NCBI RefSeq assembly: GCF_003545715.1
Contig: NZ_QVNU01000003.1
Span: 62,001 to 126,000, forward strand
Length of the DNA stretch: 64,000 nt
Direction: 5' to 3'
Origin: Taibaiella koreensis
GTDB taxonomy: Bacteria; Bacteroidota; Bacteroidia; Chitinophagales; Chitinophagaceae
Below, in pieces: positions 36,260-44,340 of the stretch. Both the position numbers and the translations under genes were made by a program. Numbering within the stretch: position 1 is the stretch's first letter; every line of letters begins with the position of its first letter. Below the pieces are notes generated by a model that was not told the origin of the DNA, made no database searches, and saw only the letters and a list, made by a program, of their open reading frames with translations.

Positions 36260-39200
36260 ATGTCCTTACCAGATTTAATTAAACATGTGTACCACAATGC
36301 CACCGACGAGGTGATCCGGAGAGGGAAGCGTATCTTCCATACTTCAGGAGTGCAAATGCTTGAGAACGATACTCTTATTGAGCAAGTGGTGTTTCGGGTG
36401 CGCAACGATGTGTACAGCAATTACTACAAGGTGATCGTACAGAATTACCTGCAGCCGAAAAATATTTCCCTTCGTTGCCAGTGCCCGTACAATATGGGCA
36501 GCGTATGCCGGCATGAGGCTGCGGCCCTGTTCCAGCTCAACGACCTGTTGCAAAGCGGTTATTTTGAGAACGTAAAGCTGCAATACGATCAGAAGCATAC
36601 GACCATCAGGATGCGGCAGATCACCACGCACTTCCTCAAGCTGTTCTCTTCTGCTGCACTCTTTGAGACGGCGGAAACGATCGTAAGCGCGAAACGGATA
36701 AAGGTCCTGGAAGCAAAGAACGACGCTGTAAAGGCCGAGGTCAACCATGAGGGAACCCTTTTCCCGGTGCTTATCCGGCAGAATGAAGAACGTTATTTCG
36801 ATACTTCCTGCAGCTGTGATGAGAAAGAACATCCCTTGTGCGTGCATAAAGCAGCGGTTTTTCTCGATATCCTTAACCGGCATGGCGGACATTACTTCGC
36901 TACCCTTCGCAACTGGGATACGCAAAAAGACAAGCTATTGAACCTGTACGGGTATAGTCTACAGGACGATATTTCAGGCAAGTTTGAATTTTCCTATCAC
37001 GACGGCAAACCCTTCCTCAGGGTGCTCGACCCTTCAATCAAAAAGCTGTCGATGCAGCCGGCTGCTCCCGTGTCGAAATACAAAGAGGAGAAGGAGGTCG
37101 TGGTGGCAGAGGAGGTTCAGCCGCAGAAGAGAAGAATGGGCGTATTGATTGGCGGCAGCAAAAGCGAATACTTCCCTTACACCGGTTTCGACCTGCTGAC
37201 CGGGGAGCCGGATGAGAACAACGAAGGCTTTAGCGGTACCATAGAAAAGCTGGAGGCCAATCAATATATCTCTCCCGCCGGTCTGCAGGAGCGGGATAAA
37301 CTGCTGGTGACTGCGTTGCGCAAGCAAAGCGCAGAGGAGCTGTTTAAATCGGTTAAACGCGATACGCCCTTCGGTGAGTTTTGGGACAGCCTGCCCAAAG
37401 AGCTTAAAGATGTTCCTAAAGATGAGCTGCGGCGACAGGTATGGGATTTTTACCTGCCCCGTTATCAAAGGCTCCTGGAGCACTTTTCCAGCTATCCCTT
37501 TGTCTATTATCTGCCCGAGGGCAAATATTTTGTTACCGCTCATCTTGAGAAAGCCGCATTTTCGCCACGTGTATTCCAGACCGAGATCTTTGTTACACCC
37601 GAGGCTGAGGATGTGGTGCTGGTGCTTCGCCTGCAGATCGATGATGAAGTCTATAACTACGATGATATTACGGTGCTCAACAGCGCTTTGATCCGTATAG
37701 GAAATACCTTCCATGCCGCCGCCAATATCGATGTGGTTACCATCATGGAGCAGTTTAGCAATGGTGGCCGTATGCATGTCACGGCGGCCGACTGGCCCGA
37801 ATACCTGGAAAAGGACCTGTTACCCCTGTCGGGCAATACGGCGATCGTATTTGACGAAGGCCTGAAGGAGAATGTTACGGAAGTGGAGCCGGCATTGAAG
37901 CTTTACCTGCGTGAAACCGATAAGATGATGGTGTTCAAACCCATTTTCGATTATGAAGGTGTGGAAAAGCAGTGGCTCGATTATACGCCGGCTGTTACCG
38001 CCAGGAACGGTAAGGTTGTGGTGCACGAACGAAATGAAGCCGCGGAGCAGACCTTTCTTACCTTATTGCGTCATCTGCACCCCCTGATGCAGGAAAGCCG
38101 TAAGGCGCATTCATTCCTTTTGCCCGCCAACGAGGCATTGAAAGGCAACTGGTACTTCAGTTTTGTGGACAAGCTGGCCGAGGCCAATGTCCAGATCGTG
38201 GGTTACGAAAGCCTGAAGCAATTGCGGATCAATCCCAATAAGCCGCGTACACAGCTGCAGATCAGCAGCGGCATTGACTGGTTTGACGCCGATGTCGACC
38301 TGAAATTCGGAGAAGAAAGCGTCAGCATTGCAGAAGTAAAGAAAGCGCTGGGCAAGAAGCAGAATTTTGTAACGCTGAACGATGGCAGCATAGGCCTGCT
38401 CTCGGAAGATTGGATGGAAAAATATGCGCTGATGGTGAAGCTGGGCGCCGTGAATGGCAGCAATAAACTGCGGTTGAAAAAATTCCATTTTTCAGCAATC
38501 GAAGGCCTCAGCGATCAGATCAGCGAAACGGAAGTGCTGGAAGAGCTCGCTGAAAAGAGAGAACGGCTGCTGGACTACGACTTTGAAAAGAAGGCCGTGA
38601 TCCCCGTGCCCGATAATGTGACCGCTGTCCTGCGACCCTACCAGCAGGCAGGCTTTCAATGGATGAGCTTCCTCAGCGAGATCGGCTGGGGCGGCATACT
38701 GGCCGACGACATGGGTTTGGGTAAGACATTGCAGACGCTGACCTTCCTGCAGCATTACCTCAATCAGAACCCGAAAGCCCAGTATCTGGTAGCCTGTCCT
38801 ACCACGCTGATCTATAACTGGGAAAATGAGATCCGGAAGTTTACGCCGGAGATCACCTATCTTATTCACCATGGTGCGCAGCGGCGCAGCAGGGCGGAAG
38901 AGTTTGATGGCATCAACCTTATCATCACTACTTATGGTACCTTGCGCAGCGATATCAAGATGCTGTCGCAAATGAACTTTGACTACGTGGTGCTAGACGA
39001 GTCGCAGGCAATCAAGAACCCTATGTCACAGGTGGCCAAGGCTTCACTGCTGCTGCAAAGTAAGAACCGGCTGGCGCTGAGCGGTACGCCGGTACAGAAT
39101 AATACCTTCGATCTCTTTGCCCAGATGAATTTTCTTAACCCGGGCATGCTGGGCTCTATGGAATTCTTCCGCAACGAGTTTGCCACCCCTATCGATAAAC

Positions 39201-40018
39201 TGCAGGAAGAGGAAGCGAAGGCGCACCTGCGCAAGCTGATCCACCCCTTCCTGCTGCGCCGTACCAAGGAACAGGTAGCGCCCGATCTTCCTGAGAAGAC
39301 CGAGATGGTGCTCTTCTGCGAAATGGGACAGAAGCAGCGTAAGATATACGATGCCTACCGCAACAGCTTCCGCAGTAAGATCCTGGGCGAAATTGAAGAG
39401 AAGGGTATGGAACGCTCACAGCTCAGCATACTTACCGGCCTTATGAAGCTGCGGCAGATATGCGACTCGCCGGCCATCCTTAACGAGGATGAACGCTTTG
39501 AGAACCACTCGGTGAAAATAGAAGAACTGGTGCGCGAGCTGACTGAAAATACGGGCAACCACAAGGCACTGGTCTTTTCGCAGTTCCTGGGTATGTTGGG
39601 TCTTATCAAGGAGGAGCTGGAAAAGCAAAGCATCCCATATGTTTACTTCGACGGCGGTACCTCCTCTACCGAGCGGGAAAAGGCGATCCAGCGTTTCCAA
39701 CAGGACGAGGAATGCCGGGTATTCCTCATTTCCCTGAAAGCGGGTGGTGTCGGCCTCAACCTCACAGCAGCCGACTATGTGTATATCGTAGATCCCTGGT
39801 GGAACCCGGCTGTTGAGCAGCAGGCCATCGACCGTACGCACCGTATCGGACAAACCAAGAATATATTTGCTTACAGGCTGATCTGTAAGGATACGATCGA
39901 AGAAAAGATCATGTTGCTGCAGGAGCGAAAGCTGAGCCTGGTAAAAGAGCTGATCGCCGACGACAATGCCTTTATGAAGAAGCTGACCCGTGAAGATGTG
40001 GCCTATCTGCTGAGCTAG
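36260..40018 (+). CDS. SNF2/SWI2-family ATPase with two SWIM zinc fingers
   Basis: The 1252-residue protein is a double-stranded-DNA translocase of the RapA/SNF2 type. Two CxCxnCxH SWIM fingers lie in the N-terminus: CQCPYNMGSVCRHEAA (about 73-88) and CSCDEKEHPLCVHKAA (about 184-199). The SNF2 helicase core covers about 790-1240 with ADDMGLGKTLQTL, the DESQ box in VVLDESQAIKNP, LSGTPVQNN and the last motifs DPWWNPAVEQQAIDRTHRIG. The central 300-750 segment is not recognisable. Bacterial members are thought to remodel RNA polymerase or other DNA-bound complexes, but the exact role is not known. The ATG at 36260 is used; an ATG 11 bp upstream is out of frame. The next gene is murI, 75 bp on. 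Confidence 0.92.
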   Translation: MSLPDLIKHVYHNATDEVIRRGKRIFHTSGVQMLENDTLIEQVVFRVRNDVYSNYYKVIVQNYLQPKNISLRCQCPYNMGSVCRHEAAALFQLNDLLQSGYFENVKLQYDQKHTTIRMRQITTHFLKLFSSAALFETAETIVSAKRIKVLEAKNDAVKAEVNHEGTLFPVLIRQNEERYFDTSCSCDEKEHPLCVHKAAVFLDILNRHGGHYFATLRNWDTQKDKLLNLYGYSLQDDISGKFEFSYHDGKPFLRVLDPSIKKLSMQPAAPVSKYKEEKEVVVAEEVQPQKRRMGVLIGGSKSEYFPYTGFDLLTGEPDENNEGFSGTIEKLEANQYISPAGLQERDKLLVTALRKQSAEELFKSVKRDTPFGEFWDSLPKELKDVPKDELRRQVWDFYLPRYQRLLEHFSSYPFVYYLPEGKYFVTAHLEKAAFSPRVFQTEIFVTPEAEDVVLVLRLQIDDEVYNYDDITVLNSALIRIGNTFHAAANIDVVTIMEQFSNGGRMHVTAADWPEYLEKDLLPLSGNTAIVFDEGLKENVTEVEPALKLYLRETDKMMVFKPIFDYEGVEKQWLDYTPAVTARNGKVVVHERNEAAEQTFLTLLRHLHPLMQESRKAHSFLLPANEALKGNWYFSFVDKLAEANVQIVGYESLKQLRINPNKPRTQLQISSGIDWFDADVDLKFGEESVSIAEVKKALGKKQNFVTLNDGSIGLLSEDWMEKYALMVKLGAVNGSNKLRLKKFHFSAIEGLSDQISETEVLEELAEKRERLLDYDFEKKAVIPVPDNVTAVLRPYQQAGFQWMSFLSEIGWGGILADDMGLGKTLQTLTFLQHYLNQNPKAQYLVACPTTLIYNWENEIRKFTPEITYLIHHGAQRRSRAEEFDGINLIITTYGTLRSDIKMLSQMNFDYVVLDESQAIKNPMSQVAKASLLLQSKNRLALSGTPVQNNTFDLFAQMNFLNPGMLGSMEFFRNEFATPIDKLQEEEAKAHLRKLIHPFLLRRTKEQVAPDLPEKTEMVLFCEMGQKQRKIYDAYRNSFRSKILGEIEEKGMERSQLSILTGLMKLRQICDSPAILNEDERFENHSVKIEELVRELTENTGNHKALVFSQFLGMLGLIKEELEKQSIPYVYFDGGTSSTEREKAIQRFQQDEECRVFLISLKAGGVGLNLTAADYVYIVDPWWNPAVEQQAIDRTHRIGQTKNIFAYRLICKDTIEEKIMLLQERKLSLVKELIADDNAFMKKLTREDVAYLLS

Positions 40019-40056
40019 CGGCAGGTCCGGGCGCCGGGGGAGGGCAACCCCTGCCG
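40019..40056 (+). terminator. GC-rich hairpin after the SNF2 gene
   Basis: CGGCAGG (40019-40025) begins right after the stop codon and pairs with CCTGCCG (40050-40056). The 24-nt interior is GC-rich and no T run follows, so termination is only a possibility. Confidence 0.3.
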
Positions 40057-40093
40057 GTGCGTTATTGTTCATTTCAATTGTTACCATTTCTTC

Positions 40094-40918
40094 ATGTGTC
40101 CGATAGGGATTTTTGATTCAGGATATGGCGGTCTCACGGTGTTCCGGTCTATCGCCGATCAGCTGCCGCAGTACGATTACCTTTACCTGGGCGATAACGC
40201 CAGAGCGCCTTATGGCAACCGCTCTTTTGAAACCGTGTATGAATACACGCTGGAGTGTGTGCAATGGTTCTTCGACCAGGGCTGCAAGCTGGTGATCCTG
40301 GCCTGCAATACAGCCTCTGCAAAGGCGTTGAGGACAATCCAGCAGAAGGACCTGCCGGCCATGGGTCCCGGAAAAAGAGTATTGGGTGTTATCAGGCCTT
40401 CGGCCGAGGAGATCGGCCGGTTTACCCAAACCCGAAGCGTGGGTGTGCTGGGTACCAAGGGTACCGTAAGCTCGGGTTCCTATGTTACCGAGATCAGCAA
40501 TTTTTACCCCGACATCAGGGTTTATCAACAAGCCTGTCCGCTATGGGTTCCTTTTATCGAGAACGGGGACTATAAGAACGACGGTGTAGACTATTATATC
40601 CGCAAAGACCTGGAGCAGCTGTTTGCACAGGCTACGGATATCGATACCGTGCTGCTGGCCTGCACGCATTATCCTTTGCTGGAAGATCGCATACGCAAAT
40701 ACCTGCCGGAAGGTATAGCGCTTATTGCCCAGGGGCCAATTGTTGCCGGCAGCCTGGCTGACTATCTTCGCAGGCACCCGGAACTGACGAACATCCTGTC
40801 TCAAGGCGGTAGCAGATCGTTCTTTACCACCGATTCGGTTACCGATTTTGAAGAACATGCCACACAGTTCTTTGGTGAGGCCGTAAGCGCACAACATATC
40901 CATCTTGAGCTAAAATGA
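40094..40918 (+). CDS. murI: Glutamate racemase
   Basis: The 274-residue enzyme makes D-glutamate for peptidoglycan. It has the N-terminal GIFDSGYGGLTV motif with the conserved Asp-Ser, the first catalytic cysteine in LACNTASAKALR (about residue 73) and the second in LLACTHYPLLEDR (about residue 190). The fold is the two-domain Asp/Glu racemase of normal length. It is separated from the SNF2 gene by 75 bp and may be transcribed with it. Downstream the HTH/RiPP locus begins, with no functional connection evident. Confidence 0.96.
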   Translation: MCPIGIFDSGYGGLTVFRSIADQLPQYDYLYLGDNARAPYGNRSFETVYEYTLECVQWFFDQGCKLVILACNTASAKALRTIQQKDLPAMGPGKRVLGVIRPSAEEIGRFTQTRSVGVLGTKGTVSSGSYVTEISNFYPDIRVYQQACPLWVPFIENGDYKNDGVDYYIRKDLEQLFAQATDIDTVLLACTHYPLLEDRIRKYLPEGIALIAQGPIVAGSLADYLRRHPELTNILSQGGSRSFFTTDSVTDFEEHATQFFGEAVSAQHIHLELK

Positions 40919-41008
40919 CTTCTTCCCACTCATAAACTTTTTGCTACCTCTTATAAACTTCAACTGCAGCCGGAAAGTCAATTGACCGATCTTTAAAGAG
41001 AAGTACAG

Positions 41009-41036
41009 CAATGTATTTCCCTGGACCAATACATTG
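41009..41036. promoter_or_regulatory. Perfect 9-bp palindrome upstream of the HTH gene
   Basis: CAATGTATT (41009-41017) and AATACATTG (41028-41036) are perfect inverted repeats with a 10-bp spacer, 44 bp before the HTH start codon. The inner half-sites TGTATT/AATACA recur in a palindrome upstream of the peptide gene (41499-41517), which suggests an operator for a dimeric regulator. Confidence 0.45.
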
Positions 41037-41079
41037 ACTATATCGATACGATTCTTGTTCATCCCTAGAATGATATCTG

Positions 41080-41382
41080 ATGAAAGCATCATTTCTGAAC
41101 GCTGAGCTGATGAGATTACACGATCTTATCCGGAAAAAGAGTACGGGTACCCCAGCTGAGCTGGCCCGCAAGCTTCGTTGCTCCGAAAGGAGTGTTTATC
41201 ATAAGATCGAGCGGCTGAAAGATTATAACCTCCCCGTTATTTACGATACGTTACGACAAAGCTATTGCTATACCCGCGACGTCTCCATCGTATTCAATAT
41301 CCTTATCGATGGAGAGGCCATGGCCAAGCTCAAAGGTGGAAGCCATACGCTGCGGATGTACCGGCGCCTTTGCCCTCATTGA
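41080..41382 (+). CDS. Small HTH-domain DNA-binding protein
   Basis: The 100-residue protein has one helix-turn-helix of the HTH_11/DeoR kind at about residues 8-50: LHDLIRKKSTGTPAELARKL, then CSERSVYHKIERLKDY, with the wing PVIYDTLRQSYCYTRD. The following 40 residues carry no recognised effector domain (no WYL domain). Stand-alone HTH proteins of this form are found near small secreted-peptide genes in Bacteroidota, and here a GG-leader peptide starts 225 bp downstream. It is an obvious candidate regulator of that peptide and of itself, since related palindromes stand before both. This remains inference. Confidence 0.7.
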   Translation: MKASFLNAELMRLHDLIRKKSTGTPAELARKLRCSERSVYHKIERLKDYNLPVIYDTLRQSYCYTRDVSIVFNILIDGEAMAKLKGGSHTLRMYRRLCPH

Positions 41383-41460
41383 TATTGCCAGGCTTCCGTT
41401 TATGGATTTCAGACGTGGGCATACTTGTGTTTACATGCTCTTTTGTACGGTATTATCTCA

Positions 41461-41477
41461 CTGAAAAAACATTTCAG
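41461..41477. promoter_or_regulatory. Short palindrome upstream of the peptide gene
   Basis: CTGAAA-AAACA-TTTCAG is a perfect inverted repeat with 6-bp arms. It lies 21 bp before the TGTATT palindrome. It may be a second regulatory site or chance. Confidence 0.25.
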
Positions 41478-41498
41478 CAAGCAAGCCGAAATTTGTTC

Positions 41499-41517
41499 TG
41501 TATTGGCGCGCAATACA
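41499..41517. promoter_or_regulatory. Palindrome TGTATTG-N5-CAATACA before the peptide gene
   Basis: TGTATTG (41499-41505) and CAATACA (41511-41517) form a perfect 7-bp inverted repeat 90 bp before the precursor ATG. It shares the TGTATT/AATACA half-sites with the palindrome at 41009-41036, but the half-sites are 7 bp apart instead of 10. Confidence 0.4.
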
Positions 41518-41607
41518 AAGCGGAGGGTTGCAAGCCACCCGGGTAAAGGCTGTACGCTGAATTCTTTCTTATGGCGGTAAAGACAAAGAAAAATCCAAAA
41601 AAGATCT

Positions 41608-41919
41608 ATGAAAAAGAAAAAGCTCGTTTTAGACCGCAAGCTATCGCTGAACAAATCTGTTGTAACCGACCTTGGGCAACGTACGATAATGGGCGGTGAC
41701 GGCCAGACTGTGGTCAGCGGACCGCTGGTGCAAAATTGCCTTTGCTGGAAAGATCCTAATTATAGTATCGTTTGTCCGACAAACGCGGTTCAGCTGACCT
41801 GCCGTCCAGACGATTGCGGGTTGGCACCCAGTGCGATCTCCTGCGCCAACGGACATGGCTGCGCCTCTGGTAACAACAATTGCGACCCTTCTGCATTCAC
41901 AAATTGCCATCCGGTTTAA
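41608..41919 (+). CDS. Probable class I lanthipeptide-like RiPP precursor (GG leader, Cys-rich core)
   Basis: The 103-residue peptide begins with a basic leader rich in Lys and Leu (KKKKLVLDRKLSLNKSVV), ending at a double glycine (TIMGG, residues 26-30). This matches the form of Bacteroidota GG-leader natural-product precursors annotated as class I lanthipeptides. The 73-residue core has nine cysteines (motifs NCLCW, SIVCP, LTCRPDDC, ISCANGHGC, NNNCDP, FTNCHP) mixed with many Ser and Thr, the raw material for thioether rings. No LanB, LanC, radical SAM, cyclase or peptidase-ABC exporter gene lies in the window, so it is an orphan whose enzymes would act from elsewhere. A terminator follows. 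It could also be a secreted disulfide-rich peptide exported through a GG peptidase transporter. Confidence 0.65.
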   Translation: MKKKKLVLDRKLSLNKSVVTDLGQRTIMGGDGQTVVSGPLVQNCLCWKDPNYSIVCPTNAVQLTCRPDDCGLAPSAISCANGHGCASGNNNCDPSAFTNCHPV

Positions 41920-41970
41920 CAACGGGTTGCCTGATCAGTATATAATGTAAAAATGCTATTGCCGCTTTGG

Positions 41971-41997
41971 GCCGCTTCCTATGGGGAGCGGCTTTTT
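41971..41997 (+). terminator. Terminator of the RiPP precursor gene
   Basis: GCCGCTTCC (41971-41979) and GGGAGCGGC (41984-41992), with one G-T pair, form a stem with a short loop followed by TTTTT. Confidence 0.8.
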
Positions 41998-42051
41998 GCA
42001 TGGAAACCCCATGACTATTTTTAGTAATTTGCAGTAGCCAATCTCCATGTT

Positions 42052-42945
42052 ATGCAACGGATTTTCCTGCTGCTGTTGTGCTTGTTGCCGGTAACCTGGC
42101 AAAGAGCTTATGCCCAGTACTTCGATACCCTTCATATCCATTATGCCATAGGCGCCCAGGCGCCCGATGCTGCGAGCCGGCTGTTGCTGGACTCTTTGGC
42201 CGGTCATCACAATGGCCGCTTGTTGCTGATCTACAGCTATGCCGACTACCTGGGGAGTGAGCGGGCCAATCAGCATCTTTCCGTAGAAAGGGCCGGTCGC
42301 ATCAAGGCATACCTGCTGGAAAAAGGCGTTCCGAAGGAGCAGATAGGGGAATGTACCGGCCTGGGACAACTCCCCGGTAGCGGCGGAAGGGAAGGCAACC
42401 CTGACCATCGCAGATCCGATATTTTTGTACGCAGAATTAAGCCGGTTGCAGGAGCGTCAGACCCACCAAGGGCAATGCCCCTGGCAGGCAAAATAAAAGA
42501 GAAGCAGGGCATCGTCATACCAGCAGAAGCGGAGGCAACACCAAAGTTTTCAGCGATAGACCTGAGCCGGGTAAACGTCAACGATGTCATCCGTTTACAG
42601 CATATCGGCTTTTACCCGGGCCGGCCCGATGTGCTGCCCCGCTCTTATGCCGAGGTAGAACATCTGTACCAGGTACTTTCCGATAATCCGCGGCTGAAGG
42701 TCCGCCTGGAAGGGCATGTTTGCTGCTGCGTATATCCCGATGGTTACTTCGAAGATACGCCCACCTGGCAATTGTCGGTGCAGCGGGCCTATGCGATCTA
42801 CAGGCATCTGGTCGACCGGGGCATCGACAGCACGCGGCTATCTTACCAGGGCTTTGGGCGTACCCGTCCGATAAAAGACCAGGAACGTACCTCGGCTGAG
42901 GGCCAGGTCAACCGTCGCGTAGAGGTGAGGATATTGGAAAAATAG
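42052..42945 (+). CDS. Secreted protein with two OmpA-like domains
   Basis: The 297-residue protein has a signal peptide (LLLLCLLPVTWQRAYAQ) and two OmpA-C-like alpha/beta domains in tandem. The first, about residues 25-125, has LLIYSYADYLGSERANQHLS and ends DIFVRRI. The second, about 180-297, has LEGHVCCCVYPDG, WQLSVQRAYAIYRHLVDRG and GQVNRRVEVRI. The first domain is poorly conserved at the peptidoglycan-binding positions. There is no barrel or lipobox, so it is probably periplasmic. It ends 1 bp from the convergent DUF3298 gene. A functional tie to the neighbouring peptide locus is not indicated. Confidence 0.75.
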   Translation: MQRIFLLLLCLLPVTWQRAYAQYFDTLHIHYAIGAQAPDAASRLLLDSLAGHHNGRLLLIYSYADYLGSERANQHLSVERAGRIKAYLLEKGVPKEQIGECTGLGQLPGSGGREGNPDHRRSDIFVRRIKPVAGASDPPRAMPLAGKIKEKQGIVIPAEAEATPKFSAIDLSRVNVNDVIRLQHIGFYPGRPDVLPRSYAEVEHLYQVLSDNPRLKVRLEGHVCCCVYPDGYFEDTPTWQLSVQRAYAIYRHLVDRGIDSTRLSYQGFGRTRPIKDQERTSAEGQVNRRVEVRILEK

Positions 42946-42946
42946 G

Positions 42947-44107
42947 CTAGCGTATGCCCAACCGTGCAGCGAAATCAGGTTTTAGATAAGCTTTGAGCTC
43001 GGTAAAGTCGACAAATACATGGATGGGGCCTACGGCATAAGCCGCCACTTCATATGGGAAGTAATAAAAGCCAAGGCCTTTATTGGTAAAATAAAAATTG
43101 GTGGTCGTGGCCAGGTGATTCTCAAAAAGGATCGTATTGAGCGAATCGCCGGGCCTGAGTCCCTGCTGCTTACGGAAAGCCCGTTCTACAATGGGCTGCA
43201 GCTTTGCCGAATCGGCCGTAATCACATCTTTCAGCGCAAGCTCCCTCCTGTTGCGGACGTCGAAGCAGTAGAAGCTGCTGCCGCCGTTGCCATGCGCGCC
43301 ACCGCTATAGGAGTAGCCGTCCGAATTCAGGATTACAAAGCCGTTCTCATTGTAGCATACCGAAACATACTGCATGTCTTCATAATTCATCATCGCCGAA
43401 ATATCCTCGCGGTTCATTCCTTTGACCTCGTCGTGGTAAGATTTAAGATACCGGCTATTCATATTGCGCATGGCCTCCGCGATATCCAGCTTAAGTAGTG
43501 AAGAGTCGACATGCAAGGCTTTTTTGATACTTGCTTCGAGCCACTTGCCGTCCGCATCATTCTTCAGGGGAATCACGAAAGTATTGCTGATACGGGCTAC
43601 GGGCGAGCTGTCAACGGGTGTAAAGGCTGCCAGCGAATCGGAGAGGCTCATTGCTGTGAACGTGTAGGCGCCATCGGGGTAGGTCTCTTTCAGCTCCACA
43701 AGATAGTTCTTATCGCCGCCGGGGCTTCTCCAGCTGCCTTTTAATGTGCCCTGCCCGTACTGGCAATCTATAATGGCTGTGGTCTCACCTTCGCTAAAGC
43801 TGACCTCGTTAAGCCGCAGATTGTTGGGCCGCTGCCCGTCGAGGTTGCCATTCACCATAAGCCAGGTGCCGTGTTTAAGATAATAATAGACGCCCTGCAG
43901 CACACCGCCGGCACACTGCAGGTGCATCACCACCGGCTGACCGGCAATGGTACCCTCGAGCCGCTTGTAAAAATTGGGGGCCAGCACAGAATCGTAGGTG
44001 GCCACAGCAGTGGTGGCCGTTTCCTGTTTGTCTTCCTTTTTGTTGTTCCCACAGGCGGAGAGCAGCAGGATGAGGGCCAGTGAAAGCAGGGTTGGTATCT
44101 TTCTCAT
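42947..44107 (-). CDS. DUF3298-domain lipoprotein
   Basis: I use the ATG at 44107 (386 residues), which gives a lipoprotein signal ending in LLSAC (Cys 19); a frame from 44176 adds 23 residues without signal character. The C-terminal third has the features of the DUF3298 domain seen in RsiV and PdaC: FVILNSDGYSYSGGAHGNGG near residue 255, a DVRNRRELALKDVI strand, and the end YEVAAYAVGPIHVFVDFTEL. The N-terminal part (about 45-150) is a beta-rich segment around LEGTIAGQPVVMHLQ. In RsiV this fold binds lysozyme, but no such role is implied here. It is upstream-adjacent to repeat copy B. Confidence 0.72.
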   Translation of the reverse strand: MRKIPTLLSLALILLLSACGNNKKEDKQETATTAVATYDSVLAPNFYKRLEGTIAGQPVVMHLQCAGGVLQGVYYYLKHGTWLMVNGNLDGQRPNNLRLNEVSFSEGETTAIIDCQYGQGTLKGSWRSPGGDKNYLVELKETYPDGAYTFTAMSLSDSLAAFTPVDSSPVARISNTFVIPLKNDADGKWLEASIKKALHVDSSLLKLDIAEAMRNMNSRYLKSYHDEVKGMNREDISAMMNYEDMQYVSVCYNENGFVILNSDGYSYSGGAHGNGGSSFYCFDVRNRRELALKDVITADSAKLQPIVERAFRKQQGLRPGDSLNTILFENHLATTTNFYFTNKGLGFYYFPYEVAAYAVGPIHVFVDFTELKAYLKPDFAARLGIR

Positions 44108-44192
44108 GAGCTGGTTTGTGTAAAAAAACCTTATTGAATTATCGCGTATTATGGTAAGGTTTTTTGAAAAAGCCAATGCCGATCATTATAAG

Positions 44193-44330
44193 TGACTATG
44201 TCGATATAGGAAACAAAACAATCCCCGGTCCTTGAGTATGTCGAAAGGACAGCTGCAAATGGTGCTTCGACGGGCTCAGCAGCCGTTATCGAGACGAATT
44301 TGACTAATGTTTCCTATATCGGGATCGTCA
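44193..44330. repeat. Dispersed inverted-repeat element, copy B
   Basis: The left arm 44193-44215 (TGACTATGTCGATATAGGAA...) and right arm 44308-44330 (TGTTTCCTATATCGGGAT...) are inverted copies. The inside carries TTGAGTATGTCGAA and TTCGACGGGCTCAG, which can pair with each other. It ends 10 bp before the stop codon of the minus-strand ammonia-lyase gene. Confidence 0.82.
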
Positions 44331-44340
44331 GTTATTACTA

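Noticed and set aside
40910-41092. A 60-codon minus-strand frame between murI and the HTH gene
   Set aside because: It overlaps the murI end, the palindrome and the HTH start, and has no recognisable sequence; chance frame is more likely, though a decayed gene cannot be excluded.
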